Shown: positions 38,217-49,759 of the stretch, in pieces
Layout of the letters: every line of letters begins with the position of its first letter
Position numbering within the stretch: the first letter of the stretch is position 1
DNA from: Pseudomonas oryzihabitans NBRC 102199
Lineage (GTDB): Bacteria; Pseudomonadota; Gammaproteobacteria; Pseudomonadales; Pseudomonadaceae
Reading direction: 5' to 3'
Length of the DNA stretch: 64,000 nt
Assembly: GCF_000730625.1 (NCBI RefSeq)
Contig: NZ_BBIT01000021.1
Location: 32,724 to 96,723, forward strand
The notes under the pieces: model-generated
What the model was told of the DNA's origin: nothing
Seen by the model: only the letters and a program-made list of their open reading frames with translations
The model's database searches: none
Position numbers and translations under genes: made by a program

Positions 38217-40364
38217 ATGATTTTCGAAGGCAAAGCCCTTTCGGTGCGCGACGTGGAGGACGGCATCGCCGAACTTCGCTTCGACCTCCAAGGCGAATCG
38301 GTCAACAAGTTCAGCGCCATCACCCTGCGCGAATTCCGCCAGGCCGTGGATGCCCTGAAAGCCCACGCCGGCCTGCGCGGCGTCATCGTCACCAGCGGCA
38401 AGGACGTCTTCATCGTCGGCGCCGACATCACCGAATTCGTCGAGATGTTCGGTCGGCCGACCGAAGAGCTGCAGGCCGGCATCGCCGAGATCAACCGCAT
38501 CTTCAACGATTTCGAAGACCTGCCGGTGCCCACCGTGGCCGCCGTGGGCGGCATCGCCCTGGGTGGCGGTTGCGAGATGACCCTGGCCGCCGACTACCGG
38601 GTGCTGAGTACCGCAGCGCGCATCGGCCTGCCGGAAGTCAAGCTGGGCATCTATCCGGGCTGGGGTGGTACCGTCCGCCTGCCGCGCCTGATCGGCAGCG
38701 ACAACGCCATCGAGTGGATCGCGTCCGGCAAGGAAAACGACGCCGCCACCGCTCTCAAGGTCGGCGTGGCCGATGCCGTGGTCGCCCCCGAGCACCTGTT
38801 CGACGCCGCCCTGGACCTGGTCCGCCGCGCCGCCGCCGGCGAGCTGGACTACCGCGCCAAGCGCAAGCCCAAGCTGGAAAAGCTGCAGCTCAATGCCATC
38901 GAAGCCATGATGGCCTTCGAATCGGCCAAGGGCTTCGTCGCCAGCCAAGCCGGTCCGCACTATCCAGCACCGCTGGAAGCCATCAAGGCCATCCAGAAGT
39001 CCGCCAACTACGGCCGCGACAAGGCACTGGAAGTCGAAGGCGCCGGTTTCGCCAAGATGGCCCAGACCTCGGTCTCCGCCAGCCTGGTCGGCCTGTTCCT
39101 CAATGACCAGGCGCTCAAGCGCAAGGCCAAGGTGTTGGAGAAGCAGGCCGCGCCGGTCAAGCTGACCAGCGTGCTGGGCGCCGGCATCATGGGTGGCGGC
39201 ATCGCCTACCAGTCCGCGCTCAAGGGCACCCCGATCCTGATGAAGGACATTCGCGACGAAGCCCTGGAGCTGGGCCTGAGCGAAGCCAGCAAGCTGCTCA
39301 ACAAGCGCGTCGAGAAGGGCCGCCTGGAGCCGGCGAAGATGGCCGAGGCGCTCAATCGCATCCGCCCGACGCTGTCCTATGGCGACTTCAAGAACGTCGA
39401 CCTGGTGGTCGAAGCCGTGGTCGAGAATCCCAAGGTCAAGCAGGCCGTGCTGGCCGAGGTGGAAGGCCAGGTGCGCGAGGACGCCATCCTCACCTCCAAC
39501 ACCTCCACCATTTCCATCAGCCTGCTGGCCCAGGCGCTCAAGCGTCCGGAAAACTTCTGCGGCATGCACTTCTTCAACCCGGTGCACATGATGCCCCTGG
39601 TCGAGGTGATCCGCGGCGAGAAGACCAGCGAGAAGGCCATCGCCACCACCGTGGCCTACGCCCGCCAGATGGGCAAGAACCCCATCGTGGTCAACGACTG
39701 CCCCGGCTTCCTGGTCAACCGCATCCTCTTCCCGTACTTCGGCGGCTTCGCCGCGCTGCTGGCCCAGGGGGCCGATTTTCAGCGCGTCGACCGGCTGATG
39801 GAGAAGTTCGGCTGGCCCATGGGCCCGGCCTACCTGATGGACGTGGTCGGCATGGACACCGCCCACCACGCCCGCGACGTCATGGCCGAGGGCTTCCCCG
39901 AGCGCATGAAGGAAAGCCGCAAGACCGCGGTGGACGCTCTCTACGAAGCCCAGCGCTTCGGCCAGAAGAACGGCAAGGGCTTCTATGTCTACGAGACCGA
40001 CAAGAAGGGCAAGCCGAAGAAGGTCGCCGACCCGGCCGTGGCCGAGGTGCTGGCACCGGTCACCTACGAGCAGCGTGAATTCACCGACGAGGAGATCGTC
40101 GAGCGGATGATGGTGCCGCTGTGCCTGGAAGCCGTGCGCTGCCTGGAGGACGGCATCGTCGAGAGCGCCGCCGAGGCCGACATGGGCCTGATCTACGGCA
40201 TCGGCTTCCCGCCCTTCCGCGGTGGTGCGCTGCGCTACATCGACAGCCTGGGCGTGGCCGAATTCGTCGCCATGGCCGACAAGTACGCCGACCTCGGGCC
40301 GCTGTACCACCCGACCCCCAAACTCCGCGAAATGGCCGCCGCTGGCCAACGCTTCTTCGGTTGA
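38217..40364 (+). CDS. fadB: Fatty acid oxidation complex alpha subunit
   Basis: The 715-residue multifunctional protein catalyses the enoyl-CoA hydratase, isomerase and L-3-hydroxyacyl-CoA dehydrogenase steps of beta-oxidation. The N-terminal crotonase domain has [33 protein letters not shown] and [15 protein letters not shown]. The NAD-binding dehydrogenase domain starts near residue 318 with [16 protein letters not shown] and includes [17 protein letters not shown]. The start is ATG at 38217 with AGGGAG upstream. It is followed 15 bases later by fadA, with which it forms the alpha2-beta2 complex. Confidence 0.97.
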   Translation: MIFEGKALSVRDVEDGIAELRFDLQGESVNKFSAITLREFRQAVDALKAHAGLRGVIVTSGKDVFIVGADITEFVEMFGRPTEELQAGIAEINRIFNDFEDLPVPTVAAVGGIALGGGCEMTLAADYRVLSTAARIGLPEVKLGIYPGWGGTVRLPRLIGSDNAIEWIASGKENDAATALKVGVADAVVAPEHLFDAALDLVRRAAAGELDYRAKRKPKLEKLQLNAIEAMMAFESAKGFVASQAGPHYPAPLEAIKAIQKSANYGRDKALEVEGAGFAKMAQTSVSASLVGLFLNDQALKRKAKVLEKQAAPVKLTSVLGAGIMGGGIAYQSALKGTPILMKDIRDEALELGLSEASKLLNKRVEKGRLEPAKMAEALNRIRPTLSYGDFKNVDLVVEAVVENPKVKQAVLAEVEGQVREDAILTSNTSTISISLLAQALKRPENFCGMHFFNPVHMMPLVEVIRGEKTSEKAIATTVAYARQMGKNPIVVNDCPGFLVNRILFPYFGGFAALLAQGADFQRVDRLMEKFGWPMGPAYLMDVVGMDTAHHARDVMAEGFPERMKESRKTAVDALYEAQRFGQKNGKGFYVYETDKKGKPKKVADPAVAEVLAPVTYEQREFTDEEIVERMMVPLCLEAVRCLEDGIVESAAEADMGLIYGIGFPPFRGGALRYIDSLGVAEFVAMADKYADLGPLYHPTPKLREMAAAGQRFFG

Positions 40365-41558
<1,194 letters not shown>

Positions 41559-41581
41559 TCCGCCGCAGCGTGCGTCATCCG

Positions 41582-41619
41582 ACCGGGGCGCCCCCAGGGC
41601 TGCCCCGGTTTTCTTTTTT
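41582..41619 (+). terminator. Intrinsic terminator of fadBA
   Basis: An 8-bp stem (ACCGGGGC / GCCCCGGT) with a 12-base partly paired loop is followed by TTTCTTTTTT. It ends 12 bases before the next start codon. Confidence 0.85.
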
Positions 41620-41630
41620 CGAGGTGGAAC

Positions 41631-41882
41631 ATGGCATTGCAGACGGGACTCTACCGGCACTACAAGGGGCAGCAGTATCGGGTACTGGGCGTGGCCCGGC
41701 ATTCGGAGACCGAGGAAGAGCTGGTCATCTATCAGGCGCTGTACGGCGAATACGGACTCTGGGCCCGGCCTCTGAGCATGTTTCGCGAGAGCGTCCAGGT
41801 CGATGGCGAGCAGGTGCCGCGCTTCGCGCTGATCAGCGTCGAAGCCGATCCCTTGGGTCTGGATGCCACGCCGCAGCCTTGA
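41631..41882 (+). CDS. DUF1653 protein
   Basis: An 83-residue protein with the compact DUF1653 core: GLYRHYKGQQYRVLGVARHSETEEELVIYQALYG, then LWARPLSMF at the end of the domain. The fold is predicted to be a small beta-barrel and the function is unknown. A GAGG ribosome site precedes the ATG. It lies between the fadBA terminator and topA and is probably transcribed alone or into topA. Confidence 0.88.
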   Translation: MALQTGLYRHYKGQQYRVLGVARHSETEEELVIYQALYGEYGLWARPLSMFRESVQVDGEQVPRFALISVEADPLGLDATPQP

Positions 41883-42031
41883 CCTTGCCGACATCGCCAC
41901 TATATATAGCGGTGCCGCGTTGGCCGACCGCCCCCGGCGCACCAGACTGAAGAAGTTCTGGTCCTCCATTCGCCGTTCCGGCGCTCGCCTTTCGCTCGCT
42001 CATCGCTTTCAAGCAGGAATCTGACTCTCCC

Positions 42032-44638
42032 ATGGGTAAATCGCTGGTCATCGTGGAATCCCCGGCCAAGGCCAAGACCATCAACAAGTACCTGGGCAAC
42101 CAGTACGTGGTGAAGTCGAGCATCGGCCATATCCGCGACCTTCCCACCAGCGGCGCCGGCACCGCCAAGGAGCCCGCCGCCAAGACGCGCAAGACCGCCG
42201 CCGAGGCGCCCGCGCTGTCACCCAAGGAAAAGGCCCGGCGCCAGCTGTTCGCCCGCATGGGCGTCGACCCCGAGCACGGCTGGAAGGCCCACTACGAGAT
42301 CCTGCCCGGCAAGGAAAAGGTGATCGAGGAGCTGCGCCGCCTCGCCAAGGACGCCGACACCGTCTATCTCGCAACCGACTTGGACCGCGAAGGGGAGGCC
42401 ATCGCCTGGCACCTGCGGGAAGCCATCGGTGGCGACGACTCGCGCTACAAGCGCGTGGTCTTCAACGAGATCACCAAGAAGGCCATTCAGGAAGCCTTCT
42501 CCCAGCCCGGCGAGCTGGACATCAATCGCGTCAACGCCCAGCAGGCGCGGCGCTTCCTCGACCGCGTGGTCGGCTACATGGTCTCGCCGCTGCTGTGGTC
42601 GAAGATCGCCCGTGGCCTGTCCGCCGGTCGGGTGCAGTCCGTCGCGGTCAAGCTGGTGGTGGAGCGCGAACGCGAGATCCGCGCCTTCGTCCCCGAGGAA
42701 TACTGGGAGATCCATGCCGACCTGGCCACGCCGAAAAAGGCCCAGGTGCGCTTCGAAGTGGTGCGCGAGAAGGGCGAAGCCTTCAAGCCGCTGAACGAAG
42801 CCCAGGCCAAGGCCGCCCTGGCCAAGCTGGAAAAGGCCGCCTATCGCATCGCCAAGCGCGAAGACAAGCCGACCAGCAGCCGGCCCTCGGCACCTTTCAT
42901 CACCTCCACCCTGCAGCAGGCGGCGAGCAATCGCCTGGGCTTCGGGGTGAAGAAGACCATGATGATGGCCCAGCGTCTCTATGAGGCCGGCTACATCACC
43001 TACATGCGTACCGACTCGACCAACCTGTCGGGCGATGCCATCGCCATGGCCCGCGGCTATATCGAGAGCGAATTCGGCAAGCAGTACCTGCCGGAAAAGG
43101 CCAACGTCTACGGCAGCCGTGAAGGCGCCCAGGAAGCGCACGAGGCCATCCGCCCGTCCGACGTCAACGTCAAGCCCAACAGCCTGTCAGGCATGGAGCG
43201 TGACGCCGAGCGCCTGTACGAACTGATCTGGCGCCAGTTCCTGGCCTGCCAGATGCCGCCGGCCGAGTACCTGTCCACCACGGTGACCGCCGCGGCGGGT
43301 GATTTCGAGCTGCGTGCCCGCGGCCGCATTCTCAAGTTCGATGGCTACACCCGCGTCCTGCCGCAACAGAGCAAGCCGGGCGACGACGACGTGCTGCCCG
43401 AGATGAAGCAGGGCGAGGACCTCGGCCTGGTCAAGCTCGACCCGAGCCAGCATTTCACCAAGCCGCCGGCGCGCTTCTCGGAAGCCAGCCTGGTCAAGGA
43501 ACTGGAGAAGCGCGGCATCGGCCGACCCTCCACCTACGCGGCCATCATTTCCACCATCCAGGATCGTGGCTACGTGACGGTGCACAACCGCCGCTTCTAT
43601 GCCGAGAAGATGGGCGACATCGTCACCGATCGCCTCAACGAAAGCTTTGCCAACCTGATGGACTTCAGCTTCACCGCCAACATGGAAGGCAACCTGGACA
43701 ACGTTGCCCAGGGCGAGCGGGACTGGAAGAACCTGCTCGACGAATTCTATGGCGACTTCAAGCAGAAGCTGGAGACCGCCGAGGCCGGCGAGAAGGGCAT
43801 GAGGGCCAACCAGCCCACCCTGACCGACATTCCCTGCCAGGTCTGCGGCCGGCCGATGATGATCCGCACCGCGTCCACCGGGGTGTTCCTCGGCTGCTCG
43901 GGCTATGCCCTGCCGCCCAAGGAACGCTGCAAGGCCACCATCAACCTGGTGCCGGGCGACGAGATCGCCGAAGACGACGAGGGCGAATCCGAGTCCCTGG
44001 TCCTGCGCGGCAAGCACCGTTGCCCCATCTGCAGCACGGCGATGGATGCCTACCTGATCGACGAGCACCGCAAGCTGCACGTCTGCGGCAACAACCCGGA
44101 CTGCCCGGGCTACGAGATCGAAGAGGGCAGCTATCGCATCAAGGGCTACGAAGGCCCATCGCTGGAATGCGACAAGTGCGGCAGCGAGATGCAACTCAAG
44201 ACCGGGCGCTTCGGCAAGTTCTTCGGCTGCACCAATCCGGCCTGCAAGAACACCCGCAAGCTGCTCAAGAACGGCGAGCCGGCCCCGCCGAAGATGGACG
44301 CCGTGCCCATGCCGGAGCTGCGCTGCGAAAAGGTCGACGACACCTATGTGCTGCGCGATGGCGCCTCGGGGCTGTTCCTGGCTGCCAGTGGCTTCCCGAA
44401 GAATCGCGAGACCCGCGCGCCGTTGGTCAGCGAATTGCTGCCCCATCGCGACGAGATCGATCCCAAGTACCATTATCTGCTCAGTGCCCCGGTGAAGGAC
44501 TCTGAAGGCCGTCCGGCGGTGATCCGCTTCAGCCGCAAGACCAAGGAGCAGTACGTGCAGACCGAGGTCGAGGGCAAGCCCACCGGCTGGAAGGCCTTCT
44601 ACGACGGCAAGAAGTGGCAGGTGGAAGAAAAGCGCTAG
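42032..44638 (+). CDS. topA: DNA topoisomerase I
   Basis: The 868-residue type IA topoisomerase relaxes negative supercoils. The Toprim domain starts [18 protein letters not shown] and has [15 protein letters not shown]. The catalytic Tyr324 lies in [14 protein letters not shown]-terminal tetracysteine zinc ribbons are visible (CQVCGRP...[21 protein letters not shown]...[15 protein letters not shown]...GCTNPAC), followed by further topoisomerase C-terminal repeats. A TA-rich palindromic patch (ACTATATATAG, 41898-41908) lies upstream and may belong to its promoter. Confidence 0.98.
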   Translation: MGKSLVIVESPAKAKTINKYLGNQYVVKSSIGHIRDLPTSGAGTAKEPAAKTRKTAAEAPALSPKEKARRQLFARMGVDPEHGWKAHYEILPGKEKVIEELRRLAKDADTVYLATDLDREGEAIAWHLREAIGGDDSRYKRVVFNEITKKAIQEAFSQPGELDINRVNAQQARRFLDRVVGYMVSPLLWSKIARGLSAGRVQSVAVKLVVEREREIRAFVPEEYWEIHADLATPKKAQVRFEVVREKGEAFKPLNEAQAKAALAKLEKAAYRIAKREDKPTSSRPSAPFITSTLQQAASNRLGFGVKKTMMMAQRLYEAGYITYMRTDSTNLSGDAIAMARGYIESEFGKQYLPEKANVYGSREGAQEAHEAIRPSDVNVKPNSLSGMERDAERLYELIWRQFLACQMPPAEYLSTTVTAAAGDFELRARGRILKFDGYTRVLPQQSKPGDDDVLPEMKQGEDLGLVKLDPSQHFTKPPARFSEASLVKELEKRGIGRPSTYAAIISTIQDRGYVTVHNRRFYAEKMGDIVTDRLNESFANLMDFSFTANMEGNLDNVAQGERDWKNLLDEFYGDFKQKLETAEAGEKGMRANQPTLTDIPCQVCGRPMMIRTASTGVFLGCSGYALPPKERCKATINLVPGDEIAEDDEGESESLVLRGKHRCPICSTAMDAYLIDEHRKLHVCGNNPDCPGYEIEEGSYRIKGYEGPSLECDKCGSEMQLKTGRFGKFFGCTNPACKNTRKLLKNGEPAPPKMDAVPMPELRCEKVDDTYVLRDGASGLFLAASGFPKNRETRAPLVSELLPHRDEIDPKYHYLLSAPVKDSEGRPAVIRFSRKTKEQYVQTEVEGKPTGWKAFYDGKKWQVEEKR

Positions 44639-44696
44639 CGTCTCTAGCGCCAACTGCAGACAGGAGGCCGGCGTGAGCCGGCTCCAGGAGAAGGGC

Positions 44697-45215
44697 ATGG
44701 CCAACGAGCGTTATACCCGCACCAACCAGAAGCTGTACTTTGCCGGTCTGGCCCTGGAAAACTGGCGCCTGGCCCAGGCTGCGCCCGCCGCGCAAAGCCA
44801 GGGCCGGATCATGGCCGAGCGGGAAGCCTGCCTGTTTCACCTGCACGGCGCGCTGCTCGGTCTCTGCCAGGAGGTGGCGGGTTTTTACCGGCACCCCACC
44901 ATGGAGGCCACCTCGCTGGCGGTGCTGCTCGCGCCCGCCGCCCTGGATGAGGCACCCAGCCCGGAGATAGGCGAGCTCGTCGAACTGGCCGGCAATCCGG
45001 AGACCTGGCTGGCGCGACTGATCGCCGAGTACCAGCGGCTGCTGCAGCCGCCCCAGGCACCCCGGCGACCCAAGCAGGATCCGATGCTGCCCTTGATCGA
45101 GGCGGTCAGCCTGGAGCCGGCCGAGCCGGAGCTGGGTCTCGAAGAGGTGGAAGCCTGGCGTGAAAGCCTCAAGCAGACGGCGCTCAGATTCCGTGGCGCC
45201 ATGACCGAGTGGTAG
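44697..45215 (+). CDS. DUF6586 family protein
   Basis: A 172-residue, largely helical cytoplasmic protein starting MANERYTRTNQKLYFAGLALENW, the conserved opening of this Pseudomonas-type family found next to topA. The C-terminus ends WRESLKQTALRFRGAMTEW. Function is unknown. I chose the ATG at 44697, with GGAGAAGG just before it, rather than the GTG at 44673. It follows topA by 58 bases and may be co-transcribed. Confidence 0.75.
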   Translation: MANERYTRTNQKLYFAGLALENWRLAQAAPAAQSQGRIMAEREACLFHLHGALLGLCQEVAGFYRHPTMEATSLAVLLAPAALDEAPSPEIGELVELAGNPETWLARLIAEYQRLLQPPQAPRRPKQDPMLPLIEAVSLEPAEPELGLEEVEAWRESLKQTALRFRGAMTEW

Positions 45216-45345
45216 GGCAGTTCTCGCTACAATGCCGTAGAGGCCGTCAGGATGATGGCCTTGCAGACCGTCGAAAAAGGCTCAGGCAAGTCAGCCTCTC
45301 AGACCCCACGCTGTTACACTGTCCGCTTAGCTGTGGAGATACTGA

Positions 45346-45582
45346 ATGACTACTGCCTACCTGGAAATCGTTGAACTCTCCGATGGTCGCATCGTGTTGC
45401 GCCGTGCGGACGACGAGGAAGCCCTCGTTACCCTGGAGTTTTCCAGCGATGCCAAGGATTTCCTGCATGGACAGCAGATAGAGGTGGCCAAGGCCATGTT
45501 CAACCTGGGTGTGCAGATGGCCGGGCGCCTGGCCGAAGGCGATAGCCTCCAGCGCGACGATCAACCGCGCGTCCTGCACTGA
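45346..45582 (+). CDS. Conserved small protein of unknown function
   Basis: A 78-residue acidic protein (TTAYLEIVELSDGRIVLRRADDEEALVTLEF, then FLHGQQIEVAKAMFNLGVQMAG). It looks like a small beta-helix domain without catalytic motifs. A gene of this size sits between the DUF6586 gene and sulA in Pseudomonas as I recall it, which supports its being real. TGTGGAG precedes the ATG. It converges on sulA with a 66-base gap. No function is claimed. Confidence 0.7.
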   Translation: MTTAYLEIVELSDGRIVLRRADDEEALVTLEFSSDAKDFLHGQQIEVAKAMFNLGVQMAGRLAEGDSLQRDDQPRVLH

Positions 45583-45648
45583 TTCTTTTCCAGATCCGGC
45601 ATTCCGTCCTGGAATGCCGCCGCTACATCCCGTCCCGCCGCCTGCTTC

Positions 45649-46149
45649 CTACGCGAATCTGACGTTCAGACTCTGGCTGTTGCCCTGGGCCGCGGCACGT
45701 GCCAGCTGCTGCTTGCCCGCATCGCTCAGGTCGTGCAACCAGCTGATCACCGTATGGCTCTGCCCCTTGCGCAGCACCTCGCAGGCCAGTTGCAGCGTCT
45801 TGGCAGCGCTCGGCGTCTGCAGTAGCAGTACGCGCTCCGGATTCAGATGGGTACTGCGCAACCAGGCGTTGCTGAGCAGCGACGGCGGGGTGACCAGGGT
45901 CAGCCAGCGGGCATCGTCCTTGTCGCTCAGCTGGCGCAGGATGGGCGCCAGCAACTGCAGGCACTGTTCCTGGCTGCCGTGCAGGGACATCTCGCTGAAG
46001 GTGTCCGGCAGTGGAGCGGCGGGCAGTTCTCGGGCCGGCTTGCCAGGCTTGGGCAGAAAGGCGGTCAGCTCCTGCAGCAGGAACTCCGGTGCCAGATCCA
46101 GCTCTTGAACCGACGAGCGCGGCGCATCGAACATCAGGGGAAATTGCAT
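45649..46149 (-). CDS. sulA: SOS cell division inhibitor SulA
   Basis: A 166-residue RecA-fold-like inhibitor of FtsZ polymerisation made during the SOS response. The core LTLVTPPSLLSNAWLRSTHLNPERVLLLQ and LPFRGQS-equivalent LRKGQSHTVISWL match SulA of Pseudomonas. AGGAGG lies just upstream of the ATG. It follows lexA on the same strand by 182 bases. A dyad that nearly matches a LexA box lies 42-60 bases upstream (46191-46209), so it may be controlled by its own weak site, by readthrough from the lexA promoter, or both. Confidence 0.9.
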   Translation of the reverse strand: MQFPLMFDAPRSSVQELDLAPEFLLQELTAFLPKPGKPARELPAAPLPDTFSEMSLHGSQEQCLQLLAPILRQLSDKDDARWLTLVTPPSLLSNAWLRSTHLNPERVLLLQTPSAAKTLQLACEVLRKGQSHTVISWLHDLSDAGKQQLARAAAQGNSQSLNVRFA

Positions 46150-46190
46150 GGCGACCTCCTGGAGGCGACTCGATCAAATCCACACGAGAT

Positions 46191-46209
46191 CATGTACCAC
46201 GGATACATG
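46191..46209. promoter_or_regulatory. LexA-like dyad upstream of sulA
   Basis: CATGTA and TACATG form a perfect 6-bp inverted repeat around a seven-base centre. The core TGTA...TACA resembles a LexA box, but the spacing is one base longer than the CTGT-N8-ACAG consensus and the outer C/G are changed. Its position fits an operator for sulA. Confidence 0.35.
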
Positions 46210-46304
46210 ACGTCACTGTGCTCAGCCTGGTCTTGAGCGCTTTCCGGAGCGCGAACAGATACCCCCGATCAAGACTTCGGCGTAAGGCATAAAGGCGTGA
46301 TAAC

Positions 46305-46324
46305 GGCTGGCCCGAGGGCCAGCC
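46305..46324 (-). other. Hairpin just after lexA
   Basis: GGCTGGCC and GGCCAGCC pair around a four-base loop, seven bases after the lexA stop. No T run follows on the lexA strand, so it could be a weak or partial terminator, or an RNA stability element between lexA and sulA. Confidence 0.45.
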
Positions 46325-46331
46325 TTAGACG

Positions 46332-46943
46332 TTAGCGGCGGATGACGCCGACGCTTAACCCTTCGATGGCGAATTCCTGGGTGGAAAGATCGACTTCGAT
46401 AGGGGAGAACTCGGGATTTTCCGCCAGCAGGGTGACCTGGTTGCCCGAGCGCTTGAATCTCTTCACGGTGACTTCGTCGCCCACCCGGGCCACGACGATC
46501 TGGCCGTTGTGCACTTCGCGGGTCACATGGACGGCCAGCAGGTCGCCATCGAGGATGCCGACATCTCTCATGCTCATGCCCTTGACCTTGAGCAGGTAGT
46601 CGGCACGCGGCTGGAAGAAGGCCGGGTTGATGGCGCAGTTTTCCTCGACGTTCTGCTCGGCCAGGATGGGGGCGCCCGCAGCGACCCGACCGATGACCGG
46701 CAGGCTCTCGTCGGCCTTGCGCGAGGTATCCAGACCCGGGATGCGGATGCCCCGGGAGGCGCCCGGCGTCATCTCGATGGCACCCTTGCGGGCCAGCGCC
46801 TTGAGGTGCTCCTCGGCCGCATTCGGCGATTTGAAACCAAGCTCCTGCGCGATCTCCGCGCGGGTAGGCGGAAAGCCATTGGCTTCGAGGCAACGCTTGA
46901 TGAAGGCCAGGATCTCGGCTTGTCGCGGTGTCAGTTTCAGCAT
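46332..46943 (-). CDS. lexA: LexA repressor
   Basis: The 203-residue SOS repressor has a winged-helix N-terminus ([34 protein letters not shown]). It is followed by the Ala89-Gly90 self-cleavage site in RVAAGAP and the catalytic dyad Ser124 (KGMSMRD) and Lys161 (VTVKRF). It represses DNA-damage genes until RecA filaments stimulate autocleavage. A canonical box on its own promoter shows autoregulation. sulA follows downstream. Confidence 0.98.
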   Translation of the reverse strand: MLKLTPRQAEILAFIKRCLEANGFPPTRAEIAQELGFKSPNAAEEHLKALARKGAIEMTPGASRGIRIPGLDTSRKADESLPVIGRVAAGAPILAEQNVEENCAINPAFFQPRADYLLKVKGMSMRDVGILDGDLLAVHVTREVHNGQIVVARVGDEVTVKRFKRSGNQVTLLAENPEFSPIEVDLSTQEFAIEGLSVGVIRR

Positions 46944-46969
46944 GATGCACGTCGCGTCGTCTAATGATG

Positions 46970-46985
46970 CTGTGATTATATACAG
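46970..46985 (-). promoter_or_regulatory. LexA box on the lexA promoter
   Basis: On the lexA strand the sequence is CTGTATATAATCACAG, matching CTGT-N8-ACAG. It overlaps the -10 region; a -35 candidate TTGCCT lies at 47000-47005, giving 17 bases to TATATA. The box ends 27 bases before the lexA start codon. Confidence 0.9.
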
Positions 46986-47131
46986 TAAGTCCGGGTGGTA
47001 GGCAAGGCCGCCGACCTCGACTTCGGACGACAGGCCGCGATCGTGACCAGAAGCCCGCAGAGGGTGGAAAGACGCGGCTTCCAGGCCATTGGCTGGTGGC
47101 TCGCCGGCCGAACCGCGATTGACTTCGATAG

Positions 47132-47155
47132 CGTTTGAAACATATGTTTCAAACG
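47132..47155. promoter_or_regulatory. PsrA operator on the psrA promoter
   Basis: A perfect 24-bp palindrome: CGTTTGAAACAT followed by its exact reverse complement. Its core GAAAC-N4-GTTTC fits the PsrA consensus (G/C)AAAC-N(2-4)-GTTT(G/C). A promoter TTGACT (47119-47124) with TATGTT (47143-47148) at 18 bases places the operator over the -10, so binding would repress psrA. It ends 23 bases before the start codon. Confidence 0.85.
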
Positions 47156-47178
47156 GAATTCATCTACCGGGGAAGGTC

Positions 47179-47889
47179 ATGGCGCAGTCGGATACCGTGG
47201 AGCGCATTCTGGATGCGGCCGAGCAACTGTTCGCCGAGCGCGGCTTTGCCGAGACCTCGCTGCGACTCATCACCACCAGAGCCGGGGTCAACCTGGCGGC
47301 GGTCAACTATCACTTCGGATCCAAGAAGGCCCTGATCCAGGCGGTGTTCTCGCGCTTTCTCGATCCCTTCTGCTTCAACCTGGAACGGGATCTGGATCAG
47401 TGGCAGCCCAGGAATGGCGAGGAGGTGAGCCTGGAGGCGCTGCTGAATCTGCTGGTGGATCACTCCCTGGCCATCAAGCCGCGGCATGGCAATGACCTCT
47501 CGGTGTTCATGCGGCTGCTGGGACTGGCGTTCAGCCAGAGCCAGGGCCACCTGCGCAAATACCTGGAGCAGACCTATGGCCGTGCCTTCCGCCGCTTCCT
47601 GCTGCTGGTGAACCGGGCAGTTCCCGAGATTCCGCCCCTGGAGCTGTTCTGGCGCGCCCACTTCATGCTCGGCGCAGCGGTGTTCAGCATGTCCGGCATC
47701 AAGGCGCTGCGGGCAATCGGCGAGAACGACTTCGGCGTCGATACCCACACCGACCAGGTGCTGCGGCTGATGGTGCCCTTTCTCGCCACCGGCATGCGGG
47801 CGCCCACGGCGATGCACGCACCGGAACTGGCCCAGGCCCAGTATCGGCCGCGGCGGCCGGTCGCCGTGGAGACGGCCGAGACCTACTAG
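47179..47889 (+). CDS. psrA: TetR-family fatty-acid-responsive regulator PsrA
   Basis: The 236-residue regulator has a TetR helix-turn-helix (ERILDAAEQLFAERGFAETSLRLITTRAGVNLAAVNYHFGSKKALIQAVF). A C-terminal ligand domain follows, in which long-chain fatty acids relieve DNA binding in P. aeruginosa. Assignment rests on the TetR type, its place beside lexA and nagZ, and the PsrA palindrome in front. Known targets include psrA itself, fadBA and rpoS. fadBA is in this window. The ATG at 47179 is preceded by GGGGAAGG. Confidence 0.92.
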   Translation: MAQSDTVERILDAAEQLFAERGFAETSLRLITTRAGVNLAAVNYHFGSKKALIQAVFSRFLDPFCFNLERDLDQWQPRNGEEVSLEALLNLLVDHSLAIKPRHGNDLSVFMRLLGLAFSQSQGHLRKYLEQTYGRAFRRFLLLVNRAVPEIPPLELFWRAHFMLGAAVFSMSGIKALRAIGENDFGVDTHTDQVLRLMVPFLATGMRAPTAMHAPELAQAQYRPRRPVAVETAETY

Positions 47890-47969
47890 GCTGCGGCATC
47901 AAGGGTGGCTGGGGTAAGCTTGCGTCCCTTTCACGGCGCCGTGCGCCGGAGCATTCGGACGAGGTACCC

Positions 47970-49714
<1,745 letters not shown>

Positions 49715-49723
49715 TAGCGCTCA

Positions 49724-49756
49724 AGCCGCTCCCGGGATCGACCGGGAGCGGCTCTT
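49724..49756. terminator. Bidirectional terminator between the phosphorylase gene and mfd
   Basis: A perfect 11-bp stem (AGCCGCTCCCG / CGGGAGCGGCT) with an eight-base loop lies in the 45-base gap between convergent genes. Flanking T tracts are short (CTCTTC on the plus strand), so strength is uncertain. Confidence 0.7.
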
Positions 49757-49759
49757 CGA

